A stretch of DNA of 64,000 nt from an uncultured Clostridia bacterium. GTDB taxonomy: Bacteria; Bacillota; Clostridia; TANB77; CAG-508. Under the pieces are notes generated by a model. The model had not been told where the DNA came from. It made no database searches and worked only from the letters and a program-made list of their open reading frames with translations. Of this stretch, positions 19,243 through 29,459 are shown in pieces; the first letter of the stretch is position 1; each line of letters begins with the position of its first letter. Made by a program: the position numbers and the translations under genes. The stretch covers positions 56,050 to 120,049 of the forward strand of contig CAKPKF010000002.1 of assembly GCA_934167175.1 (NCBI GenBank), in the 5' to 3' direction.

Positions 19243-19257
19243 TTGTAAAAAATATAG

Positions 19258-19302
19258 AGAAATTCGATTACAAATTTATAACGTAATCGAGTTTCTTGTT
19301 TT
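19258..19302 (+). terminator. Terminator
   Basis: Fourteen-base arms (19258-19271 with 19283-19296) contain one G-T mismatch and are followed by TTGTTTT. Confidence 0.8.
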
Positions 19303-19416
19303 AGGCTAAAAATCCACCTAGTTATTAATTTAAGAAAAAGTCTATACAAAAAATACAATTAAGTGATATAATTCAATTGAAAAAACTACACAAAAGTGAA
19401 ATTGGAGGAAGTTTAA

Positions 19417-21885
19417 GTGGGAAACATAGTTTTATTAGATGATTTAACAATAAATAAAATAGCAGCAGGTGAAGTTATAGAAAGGCCAGCATCTGTTGTT
19501 AAAGAAATGGTAGAAAATTCTATAGATGCTGGAGCAAGATCTATAACAGTTGAAATAAAAAATGGTGGAATATCATATATTAGAATTTCTGATAATGGAA
19601 AGGGAATCCAAAAAGATGATATGGATATTGCTTTTGAAAGACATGCAACAAGTAAAATAAGACAAGCAGATGATTTAGAAACTGTAAAATCAATGGGGTT
19701 TAGAGGAGAAGCTTTAGCGAGTATTGCAGCTATTTCTAATGTTGAAATGATATCTAAAACAGAAAGTCAAGAAACAGGTTGCAAAATAATAGTAGAAGGC
19801 GGAAAAGTGCTAGAAAATACAGAAATAGGTTGTCCAACAGGAACAACAATAACTGTAACTAATTTATTCTATAATACACCAGTTAGATATAAGTTCCTAA
19901 AAAAAGACTTTACAGAATCAGGATATATAGAAGATGCTGTAACAAGGTTAGCATTAGTAAACCCTAATATTGCATTTAAATTAATAAATAGTGGAAAAAC
20001 AATAATACAAACATCAGGAAATGGGGATATTATTGGAATAATATATAGTATATATGGAAAAGATGTTGCAAATGGTGTACTAAAAGTAGATTACCAATAT
20101 GATGACATACATATAAAAGGTGTTGTTGGAAAACCAGAAATAGCACGTTCAAATAGGTCATATCAAATGTTTTTTGTAAATAAAAGATTTGTTAAAGATA
20201 AAACATTATCAAGTGCCACAGAAAAAGCATTTAAAGGCATGTTACCTATTGGAAGATTTGCATTTCTAGTATTAGATATAGAAATGAAAGAAAAAGATGT
20301 AGATGTTAATGTTCATCCAGCAAAGTTAGAAGTTAGATTTAAAGAAGAAAGCAAGATATTTAAATCAATATATCATGCAATACAAGATGTTTTATTAAAA
20401 CAAGAATTAGTACCAAATTCAAAAAAAGAAGAAAATAATGAGTCAAATATCGTATCAGAAACAGTTGAAACACCTAAAGTGGAAGACACTACTAATGCTA
20501 ATAATGGTGGCAATACATTAACTAGCCTGTTTAGAAAAATAACTAGTATGAATAAAGAACAAAGCGAATTAGATACTTCAGAAGAAAAAAATGCAATACA
20601 AGATATATACCAAAATAGAAATATGATAAAAGATGAAAAAGAATCATATGAAGTAGAAAAAAATAAGCAAGAATTAAAAGATAAGTTTGACATAGAGATT
20701 AAAAATAAAATAGAAGAAATGCAAAAAATAATAAATGAGCAGTTAAGTGGAGCAAGTAACCAGAAAGATAAAAAAGAGGAAACAGTTAAACAGGAGAAAG
20801 CAGAACCACAAAGCAATTTGGGTGAAGAAACAGCAGGAGCAGAAAAAAATAATTTAGAAAAAGATATTTCAGTTGAAAATACAGTAGAAAAAGATGAAAA
20901 TAATAAGAGTGAAAATGAATTAGAAGAAGTTAAAGAAAACAAATCTGAAATATCAGAAGCGGACAAAGAAAATTTAAATGAAAAAGTAGAACCAAATAAT
21001 ACTATTAATGAGAATAAACAGGAAGAGGAAAAGAAAGAAATTAGTAGAGAAAATGCTGAAAACATTGGAAGTATTGATTTAAGCAAAGATTTGACAAAAG
21101 TTCAAGAAGGCGTTTTAAACGATATGCTTAAAAAATTACAAACAAAAGAAGATTTTACAGAAGAGGAAGTACAAGATTTTGAAGATATGTACGAAAAAAC
21201 ATTTGGTCCTAAAAAGAATGAAGCTAAAGAAGAGGAAAATGACGCTTTAGACGTAATAAAGGACAATAATATATCAGTATTTGAAAATATAGAAAAATAT
21301 AATAAACCACAATATAAATTTATAGGAATAGCATTTTCAACTTATATAATACTGGAATTGGATGGAAAAATATACATAATAGACCAACATGCTGCACATG
21401 AAAGAATAATGTATGAGAAGGTTAAAAAGAATTTTTATGGAGATGAAGGAAAAGGTTCTCAATTATTAATACTTCCAGATGTAATAACATTGTCTCATAA
21501 AGAAATGGATATAGCAAAAGACAATATGCCTTTATTCAAAAAAGCTGGATTTATGTTAGAAGAATTTGGAGATAATACTATAAAATTAATGGGAGTTCCA
21601 AATATATGTATAAATTTAGATACTAAACAATTATTTTTAGAAACATTGGATGAAATAAATACTGTTGCTAGAACAGCTAAACAAGAAATAGAGGAAAAAT
21701 TTATAGCAACTATAGCTTGTAAATCAGCAGTAAAAGCTAATATGGCATTAACACCGATGGAAGTAGATAATTTAATGGAAGAATTATTGAAATTACCAAA
21801 TCCATTTACATGTCCACATGGAAGGCCTACAGCAATAACTATGTCTAAAGTTGATATAGAGAAAAAATTCGCAAGGAGAAAATAA
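19417..21885 (+). CDS. mutL: DNA mismatch repair protein MutL
   Basis: The 822-residue product starts at GTG 19417 behind TTGGAGG. The N-terminal GHKL ATPase spans about 1-330 (AAGEVIERPASVVKE, NSIDAGA, GFRGEALASI, NVHPAKLEVRF). The C-terminal endonuclease/dimer domain starts near 630 and has DQHAAHERIMYE, ACKSAVKAN and CPHGRPT. That set marks a latent metal-dependent nicking MutL. Between them lies an unusually long linker of about 280 residues, almost entirely Glu, Lys, Asn and Ser. Usual Firmicute MutL is around 620-670 residues. mutS is not in the window. The order mutL, small membrane gene, miaA is plausible for Clostridia. Confidence 0.95.
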   Translation: MGNIVLLDDLTINKIAAGEVIERPASVVKEMVENSIDAGARSITVEIKNGGISYIRISDNGKGIQKDDMDIAFERHATSKIRQADDLETVKSMGFRGEALASIAAISNVEMISKTESQETGCKIIVEGGKVLENTEIGCPTGTTITVTNLFYNTPVRYKFLKKDFTESGYIEDAVTRLALVNPNIAFKLINSGKTIIQTSGNGDIIGIIYSIYGKDVANGVLKVDYQYDDIHIKGVVGKPEIARSNRSYQMFFVNKRFVKDKTLSSATEKAFKGMLPIGRFAFLVLDIEMKEKDVDVNVHPAKLEVRFKEESKIFKSIYHAIQDVLLKQELVPNSKKEENNESNIVSETVETPKVEDTTNANNGGNTLTSLFRKITSMNKEQSELDTSEEKNAIQDIYQNRNMIKDEKESYEVEKNKQELKDKFDIEIKNKIEEMQKIINEQLSGASNQKDKKEETVKQEKAEPQSNLGEETAGAEKNNLEKDISVENTVEKDENNKSENELEEVKENKSEISEADKENLNEKVEPNNTINENKQEEEKKEISRENAENIGSIDLSKDLTKVQEGVLNDMLKKLQTKEDFTEEEVQDFEDMYEKTFGPKKNEAKEEENDALDVIKDNNISVFENIEKYNKPQYKFIGIAFSTYIILELDGKIYIIDQHAAHERIMYEKVKKNFYGDEGKGSQLLILPDVITLSHKEMDIAKDNMPLFKKAGFMLEEFGDNTIKLMGVPNICINLDTKQLFLETLDEINTVARTAKQEIEEKFIATIACKSAVKANMALTPMEVDNLMEELLKLPNPFTCPHGRPTAITMSKVDIEKKFARRK

Positions 21886-21886
21886 A

Positions 21887-22303
21887 ATGATATTTATATT
21901 TGGAATGATAATATTGGCATTATATGTGGTAGCAATAATAAGTGCATATCAAAATATGTTTTCTTTTGACAAAACAAGTAAAATAGTATACTTAATAATA
22001 GGCTTTTTAATAATATCAGTAGTAACAGTGATATTATCAAAAGTAAATTTACAAACAGATAATAAAGAATTAATAAAAATGATACAACGATCAACTCAAA
22101 TTATATTTGTTCCATTAAATGCCTTAATAACATTGCCAGTTATAGCTAATATAATGAGTAAATATAAAGCCAAAGCAATAACTGAAGAAAAGTTAAGAAA
22201 GAGAATTTTAATAATAACTGTAATTTATATAATTTTCTTTATATTTGAGAAAAATTATATAACAAATTTTCAAACAGGTGTATTATCAAATATAAACAGA
22301 TAA
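21887..22303 (+). CDS. Small membrane protein, 138 residues
   Basis: Three or four hydrophobic segments are visible (about 1-20, 30-50, 70-90 and 107-122), with short charged loops between. No family is recognised. It starts one base after the mutL stop, using the AAGGAGAAA at the end of mutL as ribosome site. It is therefore co-translated with mutL and miaA. The position alone does not tell its job. Confidence 0.75.
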   Translation: MIFIFGMIILALYVVAIISAYQNMFSFDKTSKIVYLIIGFLIISVVTVILSKVNLQTDNKELIKMIQRSTQIIFVPLNALITLPVIANIMSKYKAKAITEEKLRKRILIITVIYIIFFIFEKNYITNFQTGVLSNINR

Positions 22304-22318
22304 AAGGAGAAAACTAGA

Positions 22319-23242
22319 ATGGAAAACAAACCAAAGGTAATAGTTATATGTGGTCCTACTGCATCGGGAAAAACGAGTCTATCTATAGAACTTGCTAAAA
22401 AAATAAATGGTGAAATTATATCTAGTGATTCAATGCAAATTTATAAAGACATGGATATAGGAACTGCTAAACCAACAAAAGAAGAAATGGAAAATATAAA
22501 ACATTATCTTATAGATTTTGTACCACCAAATGAAAGATATAGTGTTGCAAGTTTTAAGCAAGATGCTGAAAATGCAATAGAAGAAATATTGACAAAGGGA
22601 AAGGTACCAATAGTAGTTGGAGGGACTGGTCTATATGTAAATTCATTGATTTATGGAATTGAGTTTAATTCCATAGAAATAGATGAGGAATATAGAAAAG
22701 AATTAGACAAAAGAGCTGAAAAAGAAGGTTTGGATAGCTTATACAATGAGGCAAAGAAAATAGATCCAGAAGCAATAAAAAATATTAGTAAAAATGATAA
22801 AAAAAGAATTATTAGAATATTAGAAATATATAAGCAAACAGGGAAAACAAAAACAGAACAGGAAATAGAATCAAGAAAAAATGGTGTGAAATATGATTAT
22901 AAGGTATTTGCTATAAATATGGATAGGGAAGTTCTATATGAAAGAATAAATAAAAGAGTAGATATAATGATAGAACAAGGACTAATACAAGAAGTAGAAA
23001 ATCTAGTAAAGAAATATAAAGAATTTCCAACAGCTATGCAAGGATTAGGATATAAAGAAGTTGTACAATTTATAAATGGTGAATTAACAAAAGAAGAAAT
23101 GATAGAAAAAATAAAACAGGAGACTAGGCGATATAGTAAAAGACAAATTACATGGTTTAAAAAGAATAAAGATACTATATGGCTAGATGGGCTAGACACA
23201 AAACAAAATAATATAAATATTATTTTGGAGGAGATAAAGTGA
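22319..23242 (+). CDS. miaA: tRNA dimethylallyltransferase
   Basis: The 307-residue product adds a dimethylallyl group to A37 of tRNAs that read UNN codons. The P-loop GPTASGKTSL is at the N-terminus, followed by SSDSMQIYKDMDIGTAKP and VGGTGLYVNSL. The C-terminal part holds MQGLGYKEV and RRYSKRQITWF. The length is normal. AAAGGAG precedes the ATG. It overlaps the next gene by four bases (GTGA). Confidence 0.96.
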   Translation: MENKPKVIVICGPTASGKTSLSIELAKKINGEIISSDSMQIYKDMDIGTAKPTKEEMENIKHYLIDFVPPNERYSVASFKQDAENAIEEILTKGKVPIVVGGTGLYVNSLIYGIEFNSIEIDEEYRKELDKRAEKEGLDSLYNEAKKIDPEAIKNISKNDKKRIIRILEIYKQTGKTKTEQEIESRKNGVKYDYKVFAINMDREVLYERINKRVDIMIEQGLIQEVENLVKKYKEFPTAMQGLGYKEVVQFINGELTKEEMIEKIKQETRRYSKRQITWFKKNKDTIWLDGLDTKQNNINIILEEIK

Positions 23243-24513
23243 TAAAAAATATATGGGATAATGTAAAAAACATAGTGAATAAAATAAAAGAAAGCAATAA
23301 CATAAAAAAGACTATAATAGTAATTGCAGGAATAATTGTTTTGACTTATGTAGTGTACAGTATATATAAATTAGTAAGAGAACCAACAGATACATTTACA
23401 CTCGAAACTGGAAAGCTGTATTCAGAAGAAAGTGTTACAGGTTACATAATTAGAGATGAAACAGTTATACAAGGAGAAAATTATAAAAATGGAATAGTTC
23501 AAATAAAGACAGAAGGAGAAAAAGTTGCAAAAGATGAAGCTATTTTTAGATATTATAGTAACAATGAGGAAAGTTTAACTAAAAAAATAGAAGAATTAGA
23601 TGTAAAAATACAAGAAGCTCTAAATAATGAAACTAATTTGTTTTCGAATGATACGAAAATGCTAGAAAGGCAAATAGATGATAAAATAATAGAATTAAGT
23701 GACATAAATGATATACAAAAAATAAATGAATATAAAAAAGACATTAATACAGCAGTAACTAAAAAAGCAAAAATTGCTGGAGAATTAAGTCCAACAGGTT
23801 CTTATATAAGAAAATTAATTGAAGAAAGAAGTTCATATGAAAATAAACTTAATTCTGGTTCAGAATATGTAAAATCAACAACTAGTGGAATTGTTTCGTA
23901 CAGAATAGATGGACTTGAAAATGTATTAACACCAAAAGATTTTTCAAAATTAAGCAGGAATATGTTAGAAGAATTAAATTTGAAAACAGGTCAAATGATA
24001 TCAAGTAGTAAAGAAAGTGGTAAAATAATTGACAATTTCAAATGTTATATAGCAACAGTTATGAATAGCGAAAGGGCAAAAGAAGTAAAAGAAGGTGATA
24101 AACTTAAAATAAGATTATCAAACACAAAAGAAATATCAGCAAAAGTTCATTATGTAACAGATGAAACTGATGGAAGTAAATTAATTGTATTTGAAATAAA
24201 TGATGAAGTGGAAGAACTAACTAATTATAGAAAAATATCTTTTGATGTAATATGGTGGAGTGCAGAAGGCCTAAAAGTACCAACATCAGCACTAATAGAA
24301 GAAGGCGATTTGAAATATGTTGTTAGAAATAGAGCTGGATATTTAGATAAAATATTAGTTAAAGTATTAAAACAAAATGATAATTATGCAATTTTGGATA
24401 ATTATAGTACAGATGAATTAAAGGAATTAGGGTATACATCAAAAGAGATATGGAGTAGTAAGGGAATTAACCTTCATGATGAAATTATGATTAATGCAAA
24501 TAAAACAAAATAA
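23239..24513 (+). CDS. HlyD-like membrane-fusion protein near sepF
   Basis: The 424-residue product starts at a GTG overlapping the miaA stop. Residues about 28-46 form one membrane segment. A periplasmic-type region follows, with barrel-sandwich strands (VTGYIIRDETVIQ, VQIKTEGEKVAKDEAI), a coiled coil around 115-185, and a second lipoyl/beta-barrel half (STTSGIVSYRIDG, VPTSALIEEGDLKYVV). This is the HlyD/AcrA adaptor layout. No ABC transporter lies beside it. Similar proteins sit beside sepF in other Clostridia, so an envelope or division role is plausible but unproven. Confidence 0.75.
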   Translation: MIKNIWDNVKNIVNKIKESNNIKKTIIVIAGIIVLTYVVYSIYKLVREPTDTFTLETGKLYSEESVTGYIIRDETVIQGENYKNGIVQIKTEGEKVAKDEAIFRYYSNNEESLTKKIEELDVKIQEALNNETNLFSNDTKMLERQIDDKIIELSDINDIQKINEYKKDINTAVTKKAKIAGELSPTGSYIRKLIEERSSYENKLNSGSEYVKSTTSGIVSYRIDGLENVLTPKDFSKLSRNMLEELNLKTGQMISSSKESGKIIDNFKCYIATVMNSERAKEVKEGDKLKIRLSNTKEISAKVHYVTDETDGSKLIVFEINDEVEELTNYRKISFDVIWWSAEGLKVPTSALIEEGDLKYVVRNRAGYLDKILVKVLKQNDNYAILDNYSTDELKELGYTSKEIWSSKGINLHDEIMINANKTK

Positions 24514-24567
24514 ATATTACAAAAATATTACGAAAATATTAAAAATACATTACAATCCTCAAAAGTA

Positions 24568-24596
24568 TTGACATTTAAATAAAAAAGTTAGATACT
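24568..24596 (+). promoter_or_regulatory. Promoter of sepF-divIVA
   Basis: TTGACA (24568-24573), a 17-base spacer and GATACT (24591-24596). Confidence 0.65.
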
Positions 24597-24645
24597 AGTG
24601 TCACATGATGATACGAATGAGGAGTAAATAATAGGAGGGTTTTTA

Positions 24646-25125
24646 ATGGCAGGAGCTGTAATGAATAAAGTTTGGAATTTTTTTGGAATGGATACGGAAC
24701 CAGATGTAGATCCAGATGATATGATAGATGATGGATATGATTTAGGTATAGAAAATCAAGAAGATGATTATGAAGATAAAAGATTTTTTGGAAGAAAAAC
24801 AAACAATAAAGTTGTAAATATGCCACAAACACAACAAATAAAAATGGTAATATCACAACCTACTAATTTTGAACAATCTGAGGAAATTTGTAATTATTTA
24901 AAAGAAAGAAAATCTGTAATAGTAAATTTAGAATATGTAAATAAAGATGTTGCAAGAAGAATAGTTGATTTCATAAGTGGGGGAGTGTATGCACTAGATG
25001 GACACATTCAAAAAGTGTCTAACTCAATATTTCTTATTGCACCAATAAATTATGAAATATCAAATGAAATGGCAAGAGAGGAAATAAATAAAAAACTTTC
25101 AGTGTCATGGGTGAAAAATAGTTAG
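24646..25125 (+). CDS. sepF: Cell division protein SepF
   Basis: The 159-residue product has a short amphipathic N-terminus (VMNKVWNFFGM), an acidic linker, and a C-terminal globular domain of about 85 residues. Typical phrases are VISQPTNFEQSEEIC, LKERKSVIVNLEYVN, RRIVDFISGGVYALDG and SNSIFLIAP. SepF polymerises, binds the FtsZ tail and anchors the Z ring to the membrane. divIVA follows 27 bases downstream, as in many Gram-positives. Confidence 0.95.
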   Translation: MAGAVMNKVWNFFGMDTEPDVDPDDMIDDGYDLGIENQEDDYEDKRFFGRKTNNKVVNMPQTQQIKMVISQPTNFEQSEEICNYLKERKSVIVNLEYVNKDVARRIVDFISGGVYALDGHIQKVSNSIFLIAPINYEISNEMAREEINKKLSVSWVKNS

Positions 25126-25152
25126 CAACAAAACACAAGGAGGACATATATT

Positions 25153-25602
25153 ATGATTACACCATTAGAATTAGAAAATAAAAAATTTAATAAGCAAGTT
25201 GTAAACGGCTATAATACTGACGATGTTGATGATTTTTTAGATCAATTAACTGTAGAATATCAAAAAATGTATAAAGAAAATACAGAATATAAAGCTAAAA
25301 TAGAAGAACTAAACAATAGTTTATCACATTATAAAACTATAGAGTCTACATTACAAAATACTTTAGTAATGGCACAATCTACGGCAGAAGAAGTGAAAAA
25401 TGTGGCAAGACAACAAGCAGAACAAATAGTAAAAGATGCACAAGGCACAGCTAGACAAGCAGCTGATGAATTAACACAGCAAATTGCTATGAAGCAAAAA
25501 GAGATGGATGATATGCAAAAACAATTTGACATATATAAAGCAAAAACAGAAGCATTACTAATATCTCAATTGGAATTATTAAAAGATATTAACAAAGATT
25601 AA
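25153..25602 (+). CDS. divIVA: DivIVA-family polar/division protein
   Basis: The 149-residue product begins MITPLELENKKFNKQVVNGYNTDDVDDFLD, the signature N-terminal lipid-binding domain of DivIVA. A long coiled coil continues through residues 35-140. DivIVA recognises curved membrane at poles and septa. The ribosome site is AAGGAGG. It shares the sepF transcript and ends at a strong terminator. Confidence 0.93.
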   Translation: MITPLELENKKFNKQVVNGYNTDDVDDFLDQLTVEYQKMYKENTEYKAKIEELNNSLSHYKTIESTLQNTLVMAQSTAEEVKNVARQQAEQIVKDAQGTARQAADELTQQIAMKQKEMDDMQKQFDIYKAKTEALLISQLELLKDINKD

Positions 25603-25604
25603 TA

Positions 25605-25644
25605 AAAATAGGTAAATTCACAGAATTGTGGATTTACCTATTTT
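25605..25644 (+). terminator. Terminator of divIVA
   Basis: Seventeen-base arms (25605-25621 with 25628-25644), one mismatch, end in TTTT. The 240 bases after it are AT-rich. I see no gene in them before rsmD. Confidence 0.85.
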
Positions 25645-25884
25645 GAAATTTATATCCAAAAGACTTGAAAAGTATTTTTAATAATTATAATAGTTAGACT
25701 AACTTTTCATAATAAAATTATGTGAAGTGTTGAAAAAAGCGTATAACTAGTGTATAATATAGGCTGTATTGTTACAAATATAATGCAATGTTACAAAAAT
25801 GTTAAATATATGTTACATTTCTATTAATTATATTGACAGATTTAATGTATCTTAATACAATATTAACACAAAAAGAGGTAATAT

Positions 25885-26455
25885 ATGAGAATAATTAGTG
25901 GAAAAGCAAGACGGAACGAAGTTAAACACACTAGAAGGAAATAATACAAGACCAACATTAGATAGAATAAAGGAGTCTTTGTTTAATATATTGCAAAATA
26001 AAATTCAAGATGCTTGCGTTTTGGATTTGTTTGCAGGCAGTGGAGCATTGGGAATTGAAACTTTAAGTAGAGGAGCAAAAGAGGCAACTTTTTGCGACAG
26101 TTCTAAAAAAGCTATAGGAATTATAAAAAGTAATTTAATAAAAACAAATTTAATGGAAAATGCAACTGTTATAAATAAAGATTACAAAGGATGTTTAAAA
26201 ATATTAAGTGAAAATAAATGTAGATTTGATATAATATTTATAGATCCGCCATATGATGCTGATATAGCAGTAAAATCAGTGGAACAAGTAATTAATCTTA
26301 ATATATTAGCAAAAGAAGGAATAATAATTATAGAAACAGATGAAGAAAAAAGGGAATTAAGAGAACTAAATCTAGTTGATAAAGTAGATGTTTATGATTT
26401 AAGAAAATATGGTAGAGTGAAGCTCATATTTTTAAAGCGAAAGGAGCAAAAATAG
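25885..26455 (+). CDS. rsmD: 16S rRNA m2G966 methyltransferase RsmD, +1 frameshift
   Basis: RsmD methylates G966 of 16S rRNA using S-adenosylmethionine. The family start MRIISGKARG is split. MRIISGKAR lies in the first frame from ATG 25885, and the remaining 180 residues lie in the +1 frame after the CGG at 25912. Joined, the protein has about 189 residues, the normal length. It carries RPTLDRIKESLFNIL, LDLFAGSGALGIE (SAM site) and FIDPPYD (catalytic). The ribosome site AGAGG lies before ATG 25885. A later ATG at 25898 in the second frame has no ribosome site and would lose the conserved N-terminus. coaD, a frequent neighbour, is absent. Confidence 0.93.
25912..25915 (+). other. +1 frameshift site CGGA in rsmD
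   Basis: The incoming codons are GCA AGA CGG AAC. Omitting the C gives GCA AGA GGA ACG, the family's K-A-R-G-T. It is the tenth codon. A stop follows ten codons later in the original frame. Confidence 0.9.
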
Positions 26456-26456
26456 A

Positions 26457-26897
26457 ATGGAAATATTTACATTATTAGAAACTTTGGAGGATTTATTAGA
26501 GAGAGCTAAAAGTGTGCCTTTTTCTAATAAAGGTGTGATAGATAAAGATGAGCTTTTAGATATAATAAAAGAAATAAGACTAAAACTTCCAGATGAGCTA
26601 AAACAAGCTAAATGGGTAAAAGAAGAAAGAGAACGTATTTTAATAGAAGCAAAAAAAGAGGCTGATGAAGTAGTTAAAGAAGCAGAAAATAGAATAATTG
26701 CAATGATAGATGAACATGAAATAACAAGAAAAGCATATGAACAAAAAGCAGAAATTATAGAAACTGCAAATGAAATGTCAAGAGAAATTTCAAAAGGAAC
26801 TAAAGACTATGCAGATAACATATTAGAAAAATTAGAAAAAACTTTAGAAGAAGCATTAACAGTTGTACAAAATAATAGGAATGAATTAAAAAATTAA
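26457..26897 (+). CDS. Coiled-coil protein after rsmD
   Basis: The 146-residue product is nearly all helix, rich in Glu and Lys, with a long coiled coil from about residue 55. It resembles the b subunit of ATP synthase in composition only. It has no membrane segment. The phrase ERERILIEAKKEADEVVKEAENR is typical of a conserved clostridial protein found near rsmD/coaD; its function is unknown to me. It starts one base after the rsmD stop, so translational coupling is likely. Confidence 0.75.
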   Translation: MEIFTLLETLEDLLERAKSVPFSNKGVIDKDELLDIIKEIRLKLPDELKQAKWVKEERERILIEAKKEADEVVKEAENRIIAMIDEHEITRKAYEQKAEIIETANEMSREISKGTKDYADNILEKLEKTLEEALTVVQNNRNELKN

Positions 26898-26906
26898 ATG
26901 GAAATC

Positions 26907-26960
26907 AGAAGTCGGATATTAATTTTAATCAATTAGTTAATTGATTTCCGATTTCTATTT
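26907..26960 (+). terminator. Terminator after the coiled-coil gene
   Basis: Outer arms AGAAGTCGGA (26907) and TCCGATTTCT, with an inner AT hairpin, are followed by ATTTTTG. Confidence 0.75.
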
Positions 26961-26996
26961 TTGTTTAGAGAAAAGTTTTCTATGGGAGGCAAACTA

Positions 26997-29438
26997 ATGG
27001 CAAAAAGGAAAAAAACAAACACTACTAATAGTAGTAAAAGAAAAAAGAAAAAGACAAGTAAAATAGATTTGGCTGTAATATCACTAATATTTATTAGTGT
27101 TCTTTTAGTAGTTTTAATATATACAAATGCAGGGTATCTTGGTGAACATTTAAGTCCTGCCCTTGGAGGAATAATGGGGTGGATGAAATATATATTACCT
27201 ATTGGAACTCTGATATTATCTATTTACTTAGTTATAGATTCAGAGGAAAGAGAATATATGGCACAGAAATTAACACAATATGTGACTCTTTTATTGTGTA
27301 TAGCGACAATTATGTGCATATATCAAATGTCTAAGGGAATAATATCTACAGATGCCGATACAAGCACGATTGTAAGAGAAGCATATAGTTTAGGAGAAAA
27401 AAATATAGGTGGAGGTGTTGTTGGAGCATTAATAGCTATACCTTTAATAAAGTTTTTAGGAATATTAGGTGCTACAATCTTAACAGTAGGAATGGCAATA
27501 ATTTTATTAATAGTTATGGCAGGCTTACGACCTTCAGAATTAATAAATAAATTTTTATATGATTTGAAAGAAAAGAAAGAAGAATCTGATGAAAATGAAG
27601 TAGTTGTTGAAACAAGAGAAGAAAGAAAAAATCGAATCAAGCAAGAGAGATTAGAAAAGAAAAAAATGAGAGAAATGAAGGCACAAGAAATGAATGCCAA
27701 AAAAACAAATGAAAATGAAGAAATACCAATGGAAGAACAGATAACTATAAACTTAAATGGTAGAGAACCAGAAAGCGAAAAACAAGGAAAGTTGAAAAAA
27801 TATAAACATGAAAAAGATGACTTAATACCATTAACAAAAGATAGTGAAAAGAAAAACAATCAACCAGATTATATAGAAGCTAATTTATTCAAACAAGAAG
27901 AAACAAAAAAAGAAGAAAAAACAAAAGAAGTGTTACAATTAGAACATACATTAACTGTAGAAGATGAGCATTATGAATTTCCACCAATACAATTGTTGAG
28001 TAAAGGGGAAGTAAAAGCAATAAAAGGCGGGAAAAAAGCTGTTGCAGATATTGCTACAAAATTACAAAAAACATTGTATAGTTTTGGTGTATCAGCAAAG
28101 GTGGAAAATGTTTCTGTGGGACCTGCGATAACTAGATATGAATTAAAACCAGCAGAAGGAGTAAGAGTAAATAAAATAGCAAAATTAGCTGATGATATAG
28201 CATTAAACTTGGCAGCAGAAACAATAAGAATAGAAGCTCCTATACCAGGAAAACAAGCAGTAGGTATAGAAGTACCAAATAAGGAAAATGAAGTAGTACA
28301 CTTAAGAGATGTTATAGAAAGTGATGAATTTAAAAATCATCAATCAAAATTGGGATTTGCATTAGGAAAAAATGTTGCAGGTGAAGAAGTAATAGCGGAT
28401 ATAGCTAAAATGCCACATGTTTTAATAGCAGGTAGTACAGGTTCAGGAAAAAGTGTCTGCATAAACACTATAATAACTAGTATAATTTATAAAGCAAAGC
28501 CAAGTGAAGTAAAATTAGTTATGGTAGATCCAAAAGTAGTAGAATTATCAGTGTACAATGGAATACCACATTTACTTATACCTGTTGTTACAGATCCTAA
28601 AAAGGCAGCTGGAGCATTGGCATGGGCTGTTCAAGAAATGGTAAATAGATATAGCCTTTTTGCGGATAAAGGTGTAAGAGATATAAAAGGGTATAATGAG
28701 GCTTTAGAAAAAGAAAATGGAGGAGAAAAATTACCACAAATAGTAATTATAATAGATGAGCTTGCAGATTTAATGATGGTTGCACCAAATGATGTTGAAG
28801 ATGCTGTATGTAGATTAGCACAAATGGCAAGAGCAGCTGGAATGCATTTAGTTATAGCAACACAAAGACCATCAGTTGATGTTATAACAGGTATTATAAA
28901 AGCAAATATACCTTCTAGAATTGCATTTGCAGTTTCTTCACAAGTAGATTCTAGAACAATATTAGATATGGTAGGTGCAGAAAAACTTCTAGGTAAAGGT
29001 GATATGTTGTTTTATCCATCAGGAGTGCCAAAACCTATAAGAGTACAAGGCTCTTTCGTTTCAGATAAAGAAGTAGAAAAAATTGTAGATTTCTTAAAGA
29101 GCAATGGGGAAGCAACATATAGTGAAGATATTATAGAAAAAATAGAGACAGCTAAGGCACCAGATAAAGAATTGAAAGAAAAAGATGAAGATGATGATAC
29201 AGATGAATTGTTAATGGAAGCAATAGATGTTGTCGTTGAAACTAGACAAGCATCAACATCGTTTATACAAAGAAGGTTTAAAGTAGGATATGCAAGAGCT
29301 GGAAGAATAATTGACCAAATGGAGGAAAGAGGGATTATTTCTGGATATCAAGGAAGTAAACCTAGAGAAGTTTTAATGACAAAAGAGAGATTAGCAGAAC
29401 TAAAAATGGGACAAGAGGAACTAAGTAATCAGGAATAA
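26997..29438 (+). CDS. ftsK: DNA translocase FtsK/SpoIIIE
   Basis: The 813-residue product has a basic N-terminus and four hydrophobic segments (about 25-190). A charged linker follows (190-320). The motor has Walker [13 protein letters not shown] and Walker [13 protein letters not shown], and a C-terminal winged-helix gamma domain (about 735-800) would read chromosome polarity sequences. It pumps DNA through the septum. I chose ATG 26997, behind GGGAGG, over an upstream TTG. This may be the only FtsK-type motor of the cell, but the window cannot show that. Confidence 0.95.
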   Translation: MAKRKKTNTTNSSKRKKKKTSKIDLAVISLIFISVLLVVLIYTNAGYLGEHLSPALGGIMGWMKYILPIGTLILSIYLVIDSEEREYMAQKLTQYVTLLLCIATIMCIYQMSKGIISTDADTSTIVREAYSLGEKNIGGGVVGALIAIPLIKFLGILGATILTVGMAIILLIVMAGLRPSELINKFLYDLKEKKEESDENEVVVETREERKNRIKQERLEKKKMREMKAQEMNAKKTNENEEIPMEEQITINLNGREPESEKQGKLKKYKHEKDDLIPLTKDSEKKNNQPDYIEANLFKQEETKKEEKTKEVLQLEHTLTVEDEHYEFPPIQLLSKGEVKAIKGGKKAVADIATKLQKTLYSFGVSAKVENVSVGPAITRYELKPAEGVRVNKIAKLADDIALNLAAETIRIEAPIPGKQAVGIEVPNKENEVVHLRDVIESDEFKNHQSKLGFALGKNVAGEEVIADIAKMPHVLIAGSTGSGKSVCINTIITSIIYKAKPSEVKLVMVDPKVVELSVYNGIPHLLIPVVTDPKKAAGALAWAVQEMVNRYSLFADKGVRDIKGYNEALEKENGGEKLPQIVIIIDELADLMMVAPNDVEDAVCRLAQMARAAGMHLVIATQRPSVDVITGIIKANIPSRIAFAVSSQVDSRTILDMVGAEKLLGKGDMLFYPSGVPKPIRVQGSFVSDKEVEKIVDFLKSNGEATYSEDIIEKIETAKAPDKELKEKDEDDDTDELLMEAIDVVVETRQASTSFIQRRFKVGYARAGRIIDQMEERGIISGYQGSKPREVLMTKERLAELKMGQEELSNQE

Positions 29439-29459
29439 AATGAAAGGTTAGGTAATTTC

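Noticed and set aside
20373..21086. 237-codon minus-strand frame inside mutL
   Set aside because: It mirrors the Glu/Lys-rich linker as Ser/Phe/Leu and has no start signals.
25898..26455. rsmD starting at ATG 25898 in the second frame
   Set aside because: It has no ribosome site, while ATG 25885 does and encodes the family's conserved first residues.
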